This document shows, in pieces, positions 10,200 to 21,280 of a stretch of 64,000 nucleotides of DNA (positions are counted from its first letter, which is position 1; each line of letters starts with the position of its first letter). Position numbers and translations under genes: made by a program. Source of the stretch: Glandiceps talaboti. Lineage: Eukaryota > Hemichordata > Enteropneusta > Spengelidae. The notes under the pieces are model-generated. The model saw only the letters and a list, made by a program, of their open reading frames with translations. It was not told the origin of the DNA and ran no database searches. Location: contig NC_135551.1 of assembly GCF_964340395.1 (NCBI RefSeq), forward strand, positions 8,015,379 to 8,079,378. The letters are read 5' to 3'.

Positions 10200-10790
10200 A
10201 TCCCATTCCACCACAGTTGACTAGCTGCCTAGTTAGCCAGGTCCATGGCAGAGTCAGAGGCTGCAAGCTGATATAGTTAGCTAATAGCTTGCTAGCAGGG
10301 GCTAATAACTGCTGTTAATGGCTAACACCTTGAATAGCAGAGGTTGCTAGAGTCACATGTTTCTAGCTGGTAACTGCTTAATGGCCAGCTACGTAACCAG
10401 GGGCTAATAGCGGCTATTAATGGCTATATACATTGAATGGCTGCTTTATGACAGGCCCCTGGCAGAGTCGGAGGTTGCTAGTTGGCAGCTAGCTAATAGC
10501 TAGCAAACAGGTCCTAACAGTGGATGATTAATGGCTATTAGCTTGAATAGCAGCCTAGAAAGGGCCCTGGCAGAGTCGGAGGCTGCTAGCTAGTAGCTAG
10601 CTAAAACCTAGTTAGTAGGTGGTTAATAGCGGCTATTCATGGCGTTTAGCTTGAAAAACTGTCACGTAATGGCCCTGGCAGAATCAAGAGTTGCTAGGAG
10701 CTACTAGCTAGCTAGCAGGAGGCTAATAGTGGTCATTAATGGTTAGAATATACTGGTGGAAAAGGGAAATAGTTTGAATAGCCATAAAAC
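10200..10790. repeat. Diverged tandem array, about 108-bp period, rich in GCTAGC/TAATAGC
   Basis: The marker GGCAGAGTC or a close variant recurs at about 10,247, 10,461, 10,569 and 10,677. The spacings are 108 (or two units of 107), giving about five units. Within units, short motifs such as GCTAGCTAATAGC are themselves near-palindromic. No conserved frame. Confidence 0.75.
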
Positions 10791-11496
10791 GCTATTATAG
10801 AGCTATTCATTTAGCTTATGTGGTCAATAGCCACCTAGCTATTTGGTATAATATACAATCCAGCAATACCTAGTCTTGCTGCTAGACACTCGGGCTTTGT
10901 CTGATACAATAATTATAAGTGAACGAAGTTACGGCGCTGTGCGAGCGAAGTTCGCTTTGGAGGCTGAACGCGACCTTTGGTTGCTTGTCCTATTGTATTG
11001 GAAGAAAACCTGAGGTCTAGAAGCTACACTATACAACACAGTACTCCATGAAGATCGAATAGGCATAGTGGCCAGCGTTTCGGCGATGTCGTTTGTTTCT
11101 GTACTTTGGCAAGATTTTAACCACGAATATACCTTGATCAACCCAGCTGCACACTTTGAGACATGGTAGAGTAGAGGTTGCTATAAAATGGCTTTAATCT
11201 CAGACAATCTACAGAGTGAAGATTAATCATATTTGCTGACAACATGCTCGGATCCACTCCGAGTTGAAGAAGCCAACGTTTCGCCGTTGACGTATTGACG
11301 CTAGAAGATCTGGCATTTTATTGTAAGGGCGGAGCGACATTACTTATCTCTACATTACCTATATGATACTGTTACAGTACTGCTTATATGATGTTTTTGA
11401 ATCAGAGTGACTTATAAGCCGGAAAAAGCTGGGTGAAAAATGCTTCTTTTTGTGTATTCCTACTGTAAAATGTCACAAGTCACTATAATAAACGAC

Positions 11497-11533
11497 TACT
11501 ACTACTACCACCACCACCACCACCACCACCACC

Positions 11534-11595
<62 letters not shown>

Positions 11596-11600
11596 AACAA
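11497..11600. repeat. (CTA)n/(CCA)n trinucleotide tract
   Basis: ACT/ACC repeats in one phase, giving a spurious His/Tyr-rich ORF (11,440-11,640). Confidence 0.95.
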
Positions 11601-11872
11601 CTACTACTACTACAGCTCCCACTACTCGATACCTGTGTAGTAAATTTGGGGTATCTATTCATGTTTTATTTGAAAGAAATAACGCTTCTATTCAACACAC
11701 TGTGTTGCTGGCAACAAAAGTGAAAGACAACATTTCCTTTAAAAGTGAATTACAAACTTTTAAAAACACGTTAAGAGTTTTAAGAAGAGTCTCCCAGGGG
11801 ACACATTACTTTCTTAAGCATCAAGGTATCACAGATCCATACTTATTGGCATAATTGAAGGAACATTGGTTT

Positions 11873-12200
11873 TTAGGATTCTGCTATGTAAAGAACTGTA
11901 CCTGATAAAGCTTCTCTTGACGTGTATGCTGTTAACGCCCAAAGTAGTTCAGAACCGGAAACTGCACTCGGGAGATTTGAAACGACATGTCGGTACCTCG
12001 GGTTCTTCCTCAAACTATAACTTTTGAGTTTGTTTACCCCGTTGAATATGTCAAATATCGCACGTAGGGTTAAACATGAAATTAAAACTACCTCTGTGGG
12101 TTAAGTGACTGTATATGTTGCGTCCAATGTATATTATATTTAAGGAGAAAATATCAAAAATATACTTCGAAGAATTTTAATGTGTGTAATAAAATTGTGA
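11873..12200 (+). repeat. Interspersed repeat family A, partial copy
   Basis: Matches 18,520-18,880 and 22,580-22,940, for example GGGAGATTTGAAACGACATG and AAAATATCAAAAATATACTT. It is also the inverse of 240-520. It lacks the 219-bp units. Confidence 0.75.
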
Positions 12201-12439
12201 GTAACAAGCAAACAAACACACACACAAACAAACAAACCAGTTCCAAACGTACAGTATACACTTATAATAAAACCAATACTTGAAATAAGGTAGTACTAGT
12301 GCTATTGCCACCAGTTCTATTATGACATCATACATTTCAAAATTGCCTGCATTAATTCGAATCGTATGAAATTGTAATAGTTTTTCTACCTTCTTCTTCT
12401 ACCTACAAATTATACAGAATCTGCAGTCAACATCATGTT

Positions 12440-12725
12440 TATGAACAAAATAGATACACAGTTAACATTATTACGTTTTTGTGAATGTGGTAATATCTTT
12501 TAGGTTGACTTGCCATTGGATGTTTATCTATATTCTACACAAGCATGCAGTTCCATTGATTTTATTACGGAATCATCGATCAATATGAACTAGCTTAAGT
12601 GACACTCGCTCCGATTCCACCAAAAACCAGCCAAAGTTGCATATGCAATGAGTTTGGGGTTAAACATGGAATTCAATCAGGAATTGTCCTCATATTCTAT
12701 AAATAGCCATTATTCACTCAATGGT
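12440..12725 (+). repeat. Diverged repeat pair member (partner 14,565-14,800)
   Basis: Both intervals contain TAGATA..AGTTAACATT, a GATTCCACCAAAA..AACCA..CAAAGTT block and a terminal CTATAAATAGCCAT or CTGTAAATGGCCAT. Divergence is high. No coding potential. Confidence 0.5.
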
Positions 12726-13259
12726 TTATCAATAAGGTTGTGACATGTGGACCAGTAACGAATAATTTATCTCATTGTTGCATACATTGTACTTTCACTT
12801 TCGGCCAAAACAACTTATTTAAATATGATGCGGTTTTACAAAGAACATACAATTAAATATAGAATTACTGTTTTACTCCAAAGTTTTCTTACCCGTAATT
12901 GTGGCAAACCTAATGGCCACTCGAGTTCAGAATCATCTTCTCCAGAATAACTTTTGACTTGCATTCTCTGTAGTTTTGTACCCAGAATGCAACATGTTGC
13001 TCAATGAAGGGTAAACTTATCTAAATCACATTTGCATATATTGTTCGTCATCAGCTGTGTGTGACTTTCCAACTGTTGTTTAAATGAAGAAATGTTTGAC
13101 GTACATCAATTGATTAATAACGTGTTTTAACTCTTTCTTTGTAGTAAATAATGTATATACTTGAAAAGATTACGATGAATTTAGAGTTAATTCTTTTCAC
13201 ACCATAGCTCTTTCTATTTATGTGTGATAAGATAATAAATCGCTCACCGTATTTACCTA

Positions 13260-13761
13260 ATGGTATACTACCTGAGAGGTCAATCTGAAGTCTGTGATCT
13301 AGTCACGCGTGCGGATAACTATATATGTTCCACTGACTCATTCCATGTCACCCAGAAATAGTCTTCTGGGAAAAGTCGCTCATTTCTAAACATATGTTTA
13401 CTGACTGGCTTAAATATTTTCATATCTACCTATTTAATTAGTAAACTTATTTATTTATTATATTAATTTATTAATTTATTAATTTATTAATTTATTTATT
13501 TATTATATTAATTAATTTATTTATTTATTTATTTACTTACTGGCTTGCTTACTTTCACTAACTGACTCATACTTCGCTCGCTTGCTCACTCACTCAGTGA
13601 TCTAGTCACGTGTGCGAATAACTATGTTCCGCTGACTCTATCGATTCCATGTCTAACATAATACACCCAGAAATAGTCTACTGGGAAAAGTCGCTCATTT
13701 CTAAACATATGTTTACTGACTGACTTAACTATTTTTCTATCTACCTATTTAGTTAGTAAAC

Positions 13762-13800
<39 letters not shown>

Positions 13801-13930
13801 CTTACTGGCTTGCTTACTTTCACTAACTGACTCACTTCGCTAGCTTGCTCACTCATTCATTCCCTCACTCACTCACTCCCTCACTCACTCACTCACTCAC
13901 TCACTCACTCACTCACTCATTCATTCATTT
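13260..13930. repeat. Tandem duplication of about 300 bp with ATTT and ACTC microsatellites
   Basis: The block GTGATCTAGTCACG..AATAGTC.TCTGGGAAAAGTCGC occurs at about 13,300-13,400 and 13,595-13,700. Each is followed by TTTA-type runs (13,440-13,540; 13,758-13,800). An ACTC run follows at 13,862-13,925. Confidence 0.8.
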
Positions 13931-13979
13931 TTGAACTGAACTGAGTTGTAACTCTTCTCTTTGATGAGGAATAAAGAAA

Positions 13980-15200
13980 CAACAACAACAACAGCAACAA
14001 CTCACTTTCAACGGCATTAGACGAACTGTGGACATGACGAAATTCTGACGAAAGATATTTTCAAGCTACATAGCCAACTATCTGGGCTATTTATAGCAGG
14101 TGGTAACATTGAGCTAAATTGCAACCATTACTTTGTCATTTATCAGCTTTCCTACCACAGTGTACTGATTGTGCAATTTCTACATACACTGAAGTGTTTC
14201 TCTTAGTTAGCAAATGTACTTATTGCTGTATATCTACTTGCCTAATGGTGTAGTCATCGATCATAGTTAGACTCTGGCTCTGTATAATAATTTATATGCT
14301 TGTCCTCGAAAACCATAACGTTCAACCAGGATAACGAAGTTTAATGATACCTAGCAATGGGTGAATATCTTTTAACATTACCCTAACTATACAAAAGACC
14401 AACTAATAGTTTCGGAACGGACACTGAGTTTTACTCGCCATGGTTCCATGAGTCATATGTGACCCTTAGTAATCCTTTAGAAGATTGGGTTCTGCAACTA
14501 GCCTATCCTGAGCGGTATAGAGGCTTCGCATTGGTACAACACAGCTTCTCTGTGTCGACTATTACACAAATAGATATCTAGTTAACATTGTCATTGTTGG
14601 TAACGTTGCAATATCATTTAGACTGAAATTTGCATTGGATGTGTATTGATATTCTTCACTACCACACATGTCCACTGAATTCATTACTGACACTCCCTAC
14701 GATTCCACCAAAACCAACCAAAGTTAACGTTGTCTGTGCGATGCGAATCAAGTTAAACGAGGGATTTAATTAGGAATTTCTCTCCTATTCTGTAAATGGC
14801 CATCATGATAGGGGTGCGGCTTGTGGTCAGTAATATGTCATTTATAACATTGTTACCAGAGGAGGCCGGCGGTGGTTCAGAGCATGATGGGTAAAAAACA
14901 ACTGTGATAGCTCATTACGATGTAAGCCTCCATTGTGTACACTTCGATGGTGTGGTACATTTACAATAGTGGCTGCTTAGTGCTCACCAGCCGTATTTTG
15001 GGGTATTTTCAACTTGCCACAACTTTCATAAGAATTCATCATTTTAGATACTATAAAATCGAAAATCTCGACTGATATTTCTTTCTCTTACAATAATCAA
15101 TTTTGGAATTATTAATAGGAATACTGATTTTCGGCGATTTCGTGAAGCGTACTTCAACCCTAGGTCGTACATTCCGGGCCGGTTTTTTGCCCATTTGTTT
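13980..15200. other. Interval without recognisable gene
   Basis: A diverged repeat (14,565-14,800) and otherwise unassigned sequence. No RNA gene or conserved exon was recognised. Confidence 0.4.
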
Positions 15201-15229
15201 TTTCGCCCAAAATTTACAAATTTTACAAA

Positions 15230-15415
15230 ATGGCTGGATTGTTTTGTTCTATAAATTGGTATAGTTATAAAAAGACAAGGTCCGTTCAACATTTTCGGGA
15301 GAGAGCGGGTGATTCGAGCAAAGTCGAAGGTGACCTCTTTAGACAAGGCAACAGGCGAGCTTCTCACAACTTGGTCAACTATTTATCACCGTTCACACCC
15401 AATTTCACACAGGTT
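15230..15415 (+). CDS. Candidate first coding exon, unknown product (low confidence)
   Basis: An ORF opens with a good initiation context (acaaaATGGCTGG) and runs 61 codons to a plausible donor (ACACAG/GTTTGA). The peptide is mixed and basic (for example WYSYKKTRSVQHFRERAG) rather than low-complexity. No family was recognised. No downstream exon was found, and the neighbourhood is repeat-rich, so it could equally be a remnant or chance ORF. Confidence 0.18.
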
Positions 15416-15913
15416 TGAGATATTTTCAAGTAATATGTAACTTGTAAATTCGATAATACACCACAATAAGCCACTTTCCGTCTCGCGGCAGATCTTACGA
15501 GATCCCACAAGATCCCATTGTGCATAGCAAGAGAGGGTGGTCAAGCTGAAGTGCCAAACGCTTAGCCAAACATATTGTTCTCAATGTCATCGCATGCATA
15601 TAATAAATGATAGATCAAGTAAAGCAAAGCAAACTTTAAAAGTATGGCTGTACAACGATGTGCGTATGGGGAATGTAAGTCAACAGGGGTTTCATTAATA
15701 GCCATCAGACTGCGATTTATGGTAGTCTGGGCACAAATAAAGAGCCAGTTGAAATTGACAGTGTTACCATTATTTTGGCCTTGGAATCCGTTTCAACACA
15801 AACTTTTCAAAACTACCACGAAAAAACGATAGTTTCCTGAACTCTAGTAGTGCCAAGACACAAATTAAAGTCCGTCATTTGCATTGTATTCTCCACCAGA
15901 TTTAAACTGAATG

Positions 15914-16733
15914 CCTCCCGTAAGGGAATCACTAATTATGCAAATAACTCATTAAACTAAAAAAACTATGGTAACAGACTTTGTTTTTTGGACAAGCGTG
16001 CTTTCTTAGGTTAATGTATGTAAGAGTGTATGATACTGCTTAATGCAGTCTTAAGATATAGCCTAATTACCGAAAATCATTAATTATGCAAATTATTCAT
16101 TAACACTGTAAGGTACATCAACTAACTTTATAGGACATACACAATTTGTTATGGTTTATGTATGTACTGAATTATATTGGAATTGAAGTATGTATTCTTA
16201 AGATATAGCCTAATTACCTAAAATCATTAATTATGCAAATTATTCATTAACACTGTACGGTGCGTCAACAAACTTGATAGGACATATGTGTTTTCTTATG
16301 GTTAACGTATGTACTAAATTATGTTGAATTTCAAGTATGTATTCTTAAGATATAGCCTAATTACCAAAAATAATTAATAATGCAAATTATTCATTAACAC
16401 TGTAAGATACATCAACGAATTTTGTAGGACAAATGTATGTTGTTATGTTTAACGAATATACTAAATTATATTGAAATTGAAGTATGCAGTCTTAAGATAT
16501 TGCGTAATTAGTTGATTTCATTAATATGCAAATTTCTCTAATTAAACATTAACAGATCTGGCTCAAAACCTAATCAGGTCTAGCTATTAACCGAAAGATT
16601 ATATATCTCAAATTTCATTACAATTGAGCCAGCCGATTTTTAGAAAATGATGACACAGAGAGACAGACAGACAGACAGACAGACACAGAGACAGACATTC
16701 CCCTTTTAATACCTTCCGTACCCTTACGGGAGG
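15914..16733. mobile_element. Transposon-like unit with inverted ends and an internal 147-bp tandem array
   Basis: The ends are CCTCCCGTAAGGG (15,914-15,926) and its inverse CCCTTACGGGAGG (16,721-16,733). Inside, the marker TGCAAAT recurs at 15,939, 16,087, 16,234, 16,381 and 16,527, a period of 146-148 bp. Each unit carries TTAATTATGCAAATTATTCA-type sequence and AGATATAGCCTAATTACC. A GACA run lies near the right end. The unit splits a family C repeat whose halves flank it. Non-autonomous; no transposase ORF. Confidence 0.75.
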
Positions 16734-16734
16734 T

Positions 16735-17190
16735 AAAAATGATAATTTTTAAGACATCTTTTGCGATACTTGTACTTGTGTGTATAAGAACCAAATAGTT
16801 CTTTTGAATGTGGTTGCTGCAAACGCGGCAGTTGCAATAACTAGTTATTGCGTGAGCGGCCATTGTTGTTATGATCAGTGGCAATGATGTCGGAATTAGA
16901 AGTATCACATGCATCGGTCGGTAATACTCCCATAGAATTACCAAGCGAAGTTAACAGTACTTTAAATGGTATAGTATTTACAGAAGGTATCTCTACTCTT
17001 GCAATTCAGTGGGAAAGTCAAGGGCAAATTTAACGTCAATGATTTACGTCGTACAAGCAGTTGAGTTTGACTTCAGTATTTACAAGGTGTGGTGGGGGGG
17101 GGGCATATTTCTAAACGGAGATTGGGGGAGGGTCATATTTTATTTTGACTTATTGTATCGCCTATTATATTATACCAGTATATTGATGAT
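16735..17190 (-). repeat. Family C/D repeat, right half of the interrupted copy
   Basis: 16,745-16,965 is the inverse of 6,385-6,560. 16,965-17,240 matches 19,515-19,800 in the same orientation and, inverted, 6,240-6,385. The missing part of the C segment lies beyond the inserted element at 15,790-15,893. Confidence 0.7.
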
Positions 17191-17883
17191 CTGATTGGTC
17201 TAGACATCGAACTAGCATGTCTAAAATGAGCAATAATGCAAGGTTGGTACGCATCCAAAGCTATTCCTTCATTCAATCTTGTCAAAGTAAATGTCAGAAT
17301 CGCTAGAGAGACAGAAATGTTTATAGCGAAGAGGAAAAATAAGCTAGAAATCTGCTCGAACAAGTGGGACAATCTAAGAATCGAGTGACACACTTCTGCA
17401 TTATGGGATTCCAATCACTTTATAGCATTTTATAGCAATATATATCGTGCAATGTAACCCTTTCTCCTTTTCTTTTCCTTCCTATTTGTTGTTACTCTAA
17501 TCTTTAGGGGAAAAAAGTTGGTACGCGTCCAATTTTGATGTTCACTATTGTTCGTCTACGCGAGCGTCGTAGTCAGCCGCTGGGATACTGATAGTGTACT
17601 CTGCATATATGTATACATACAAATTATATGATAAAGTGACAAACAGTAAAAAACTGGCTAGTGACCTTTCTCTTATAATCATATACAATCTAGTTAGTAT
17701 CTAAAACGTGCTTTCCATGCATGTTGTGCATACTCTGCCTGATCTGGTCACTTGTAAAAATTCCCTGATATCATTGTCATCATCATGACCTTCACCTTCA
17801 GTATTGCCTCACTCTAATCTGACTCACTGTTACTACTTTAGTCAGTACCTGTATCACTGTCCGTGTTCTCTATGACATTCAAT

Positions 17884-19515
17884 ACCGGGAGATTATATAT
17901 AATTATCAAATTGCTGCTGACAACATGACAAACCACAGTTTGCGTATTTTTGGTATCAATATATGTTGATTCCAAAAACATAATGGTTATACCTGGTGGA
18001 ACTTGCGCAGTTTGGACTCAAGCACTCCTATCATATTACTTTCACTATCATTTTTGAATTTCGCGCTAATTTGTATGACATCACCACGTTCACCTGATGA
18101 TTAAAAACCAAGATTTCGTGACTAAATATTTATATATTATGAAATATTTGCATATCATCCTCCAGCCAGCAAACCAGCCATATATTGATCCAAAAAACAT
18201 AATGGTTATACCCCTAGTGGAACTTGCGCAGTTTGGACTCAAGCACTCCTATCATATTACTTTCACTATCATTTTTGAATTTCGCGCTAATTTGTATGAC
18301 ATTAGTACCAAGTTCACCTGATGATTAAAAACCAAGATTTTGTGACTAAATATTTATACATTATGAAATATTTGCATATCATCCTCCAGCCAGCAACCAG
18401 CCAAATAGCCAGCCAACCAGACAGACAGACAGACAGATGGATGGATGACAGTTACTGTATGTACTATTGACAAGGCATCATCGATGCATAGTTATTGCAG
18501 GATAATTGTTTTGTTTTAGGATTCTGCTATATAAAGAAAATGTACCTTTGATAAATCTTCTCTTGACGTGTATGATGTTAACGCCCAAAGCAGTTATTAG
18601 GAACCGGAACCTGCACTCGGGAGATTTGAAACGACATGTCGGTACATCGGCTTCTTCCTCAAACTAAGACTTTGAGTTGCTACACCCTGTTGAATATGTC
18701 AAATGGCCGATGTCATTATCGCACATAGGGGTTACACATGAAATTAAAACGGCCTTCGTGGGTGAAGTGACTGTATATGTTATGTCCAATCACAGACAAA
18801 CAAGTTTCTTACTTGTCTAGGGTCCAATGTATATTGTTTTAGAAGAAAATATCAAAAATATACTTCAAAGAAATTTAGTGTCACTGTTTGTAATGACAGT
18901 GTGTAGAGGAGAGTGGGATGACTCGAGGAAATTTAAGCTAAGATGGCAGCCATGCAGTATTACTTGCACGTCAGTTATGAATTAAATAATCTCTGCACAA
19001 AACTTCATGAAATTGACCCATTTACAATTGGACACGGTATTTAGAATTTAATAGAAATACAAATATTCCTCGACATAATAGTGAGATCCATTTATATTTG
19101 ACGTAGAATAAGGACCGGATTGATCAGTGAAAGATAACTTACAAATATATGAGGTCTATGGTGGCCCAGGGCTGCCATATATTATATGCGAACTGTTTAG
19201 ATAAAAACATTAATAAAATGAAGAAAAAAGATTAAAATATTTTTAAAAAATAAAGATAGAATTAAAATAAAAGTAGAATGAAATGAATGTGAAATGAAAC
19301 AAATCAATATTAAAAGGAAAGTAAAAGTAAAGTGAAAGCAAAAGTAAAATAGAAAGAAAAGTAAAAATAAAAGTAAAATAAAGTAAAATTAAAACAAAAG
19401 TGCAATAGAAATAAAAGTAAAATGAAAGTAAAATGGAAACGAAAATAAAATAGAAATAAAAGTAAAAGTAAAAATAAAAGTGAAATGAAAACAAAAGTAA
19501 AATAGAAATAAAAAG
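17884..19515 (+). repeat. Segmental duplication, copy 1 (family A with two 219-bp units)
   Basis: Matches 21,281-23,690 at high identity: the GGGAGATTAT left end, two tandem 219-bp units (GGTTATACC at 17,985 and 18,204), a GACA run, the family A body, then a GTAAAA-type purine tract. It retains the uninterrupted site AATAAGGAC at 19,107-19,115, where copy 2 has a MITE. The ORF at 18,097-18,321 is one of the units. Confidence 0.85.
19200..19515. repeat. A/G-rich AAAGTAAAAT-type simple repeat
   Basis: An irregular tandem of AAAGTAAAATAGAAA-like words. The long Phe/Tyr/Leu-rich ORFs on the opposite strand are artefacts. The counterpart in copy 2 is at 23,500-23,685. Confidence 0.85.
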
Positions 19516-19959
19516 TCAACAGTACTTTAAATGGTATAGTATTTACAGAAGGTATCTCTACTCTTGCAAGTCAGTGGGAAAGTCAAGGGCAAATTTAAAG
19601 TCAATGATTTACGTCGTACAAGCAGTTGAGTTTGCCTTCAGTATTTACAAGGTGTGGGGGGGGGGCATATTTCTAAACGGAGATTGGGGGAGGGTCATAT
19701 TTTACTTTGACTTATGGTATCGCCTATTATATTATACCAGTATATTGATGATCTGATTGGTCTAGACATCGAACTAGCATGTCTAAAATGAGCAATAATG
19801 CAAGGTTGACGCGTCCAAATTTTGATGTTCACTGTTGTTCGTCTACTCGAGCGTCGTATACAGCCGCTGGGATACTGATAGTGAACTCTGCGAATTGTCA
19901 GAGGAGGATTTTCTCATTGGCCTCACCCCTACTGCATATCATACAAAGATGTTATCGCC

Positions 19960-20195
19960 AATAAAGCAGTATAAATTATACAAAAACTGTCCTCAACATC
20001 ATGTTTATGAACAAAATAGTTCAACATTATTTGGTTGTTGGGAACGTTACGTGGCGACCGTACAATCAATGACATCAAAATCACAACAGTATTGTATGTT
20101 CGTAAGTTTGTAGGGTTAATTCGGCGAAACGAAGTGAACTGAAACGAAACTAAACTAGTCAACTGTGAGTGAATAATGGTTCGCTGATATAATCT
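19960..20195 (+). repeat. Interspersed repeat family B, copy 2
   Basis: Close to 7,327-7,565 and 25,215-25,400 (AATTCGGCGAAACGAAGTGA). It follows a family D copy (19,515-19,930). Confidence 0.75.
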
Positions 20196-20246
20196 CCCGG
20201 TATTTCTCACTCGTACGACGTCATCTCGGTATAATGATTCCCCTAA

Positions 20247-20781
20247 GGGAGCCTTCATTATTTACAGGGGGTGGGCGGGGGGAAGGAAATCACATGGTCT
20301 ATTAAGAAAAACATGACCCTCCCCCCATTCTCCATTTGTAAAAAGTGACCCTCCCTTTTGTCCCATTTTGTAAAACATGACCCTCGCCATGACAACTGCC
20401 TATACTGAACGTTAATCAATATTCCCATTATATGTATACATACAAATTATATGATAAAGTGACAAACAGTAAAAAACTGGCTAGTGACCTTTCTCTTATA
20501 ATCATACACGATCTAGTTAGTATCTAAAACGTGCTTTCCATGCATGTTGTGCATACTCTGCCTGATCTGGTCACTTGTAAAAATTCCCTAATATCATTGT
20601 CATCATCATGACCTTCACCTTCAGTATTGCCTCACTCTAATCTGACTCACTGGTACTACTTTAGTCAGTACATGTATCACCGTGTTCTCTATGACATTCA
20701 AAACTAAATCATCATCATCATCATCATCATCATCGTCGTCGTCGTCACCATTATCTTCACCCTCATCATCATCATCATCCC

Positions 20782-20834
<53 letters not shown>

Positions 20835-21197
20835 CTGCTACCATCACCATCATATTTTAACAATAACATTCACGGACAGTGTGAGTGATAAGGTGAGATG
20901 GTACACTCAACAAAATGCATCGTTTTATCAAACAATTTTCTTACAATATATGTATTTTTGTTTTTGTATTTGGGCATGTAAAGTACTCCTAAAGATAAAT
21001 GTTGAGTGCTCATCTCACTTTAATTTACTTCTCAAAACACACAAAACAAATTGACAATAATTGAAGCTTCAATTTGGTCACAAAACTACGGATTGTAAAA
21101 TGTGACGAAATATTGTAATGCAAAATATGACCCTCTCCCAAGAACAGGTTTGTAAATTGTGACACCCCCCCCCCCCTTGTAAATAATGTAGGCTCCC
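20247..21197. mobile_element. DNA-transposon-like element with G-rich inverted ends, copy 1
   Basis: The left end GGGAGCCTTCATTATTTACA is mirrored at the right by TGTAAATAATGTAGGCTCCC (with one base change), next to G/C homopolymer runs. The interior shares TAAAGTGACAAACAGTAAAA and CTCATCTCA..TTTTA blocks with the shorter copy at 45,311-45,955. It contains the ATC trinucleotide tract (20,706-20,835). No transposase ORF; non-autonomous. A larger pair of inverted ends (ATAATCTCCCGGTATTTC near 20,190 and its inverse near 21,275-21,294) encloses it, so it is nested or part of a bigger unit. Confidence 0.7.
20706..20835. repeat. (ATC)n trinucleotide tract
   Basis: Pure CAT/ATC repeats with small interruptions. 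It yields poly-Asp and poly-Ser ORFs that are not genes. Confidence 0.95.
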
Positions 21198-21280
21198 TAA
21201 TGTCTGTATCGGCTCGGAGGGATACGGCCGACATTACGGGAATCATTCGTCCTCGATGACGTCGTACTCGCTCGAAATAC

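Noticed and set aside
10929-11141. Minus-strand 70-codon ORF with CGCCGAAACG, considered as another hammerhead or Penelope remnant
   Set aside because: The CUGANGA core and pairing stems are absent around the GAAAC word, and the peptide matches nothing.
19243-19519. Phe/Tyr/Leu-rich ORFs suggesting membrane proteins
   Set aside because: Translation of an AAAGTAAAAT simple repeat; the same artefact occurs at 23,576-23,797.
20621-20888. Poly-Asp and poly-Ser ORFs
   Set aside because: Translation of the ATC trinucleotide tract.
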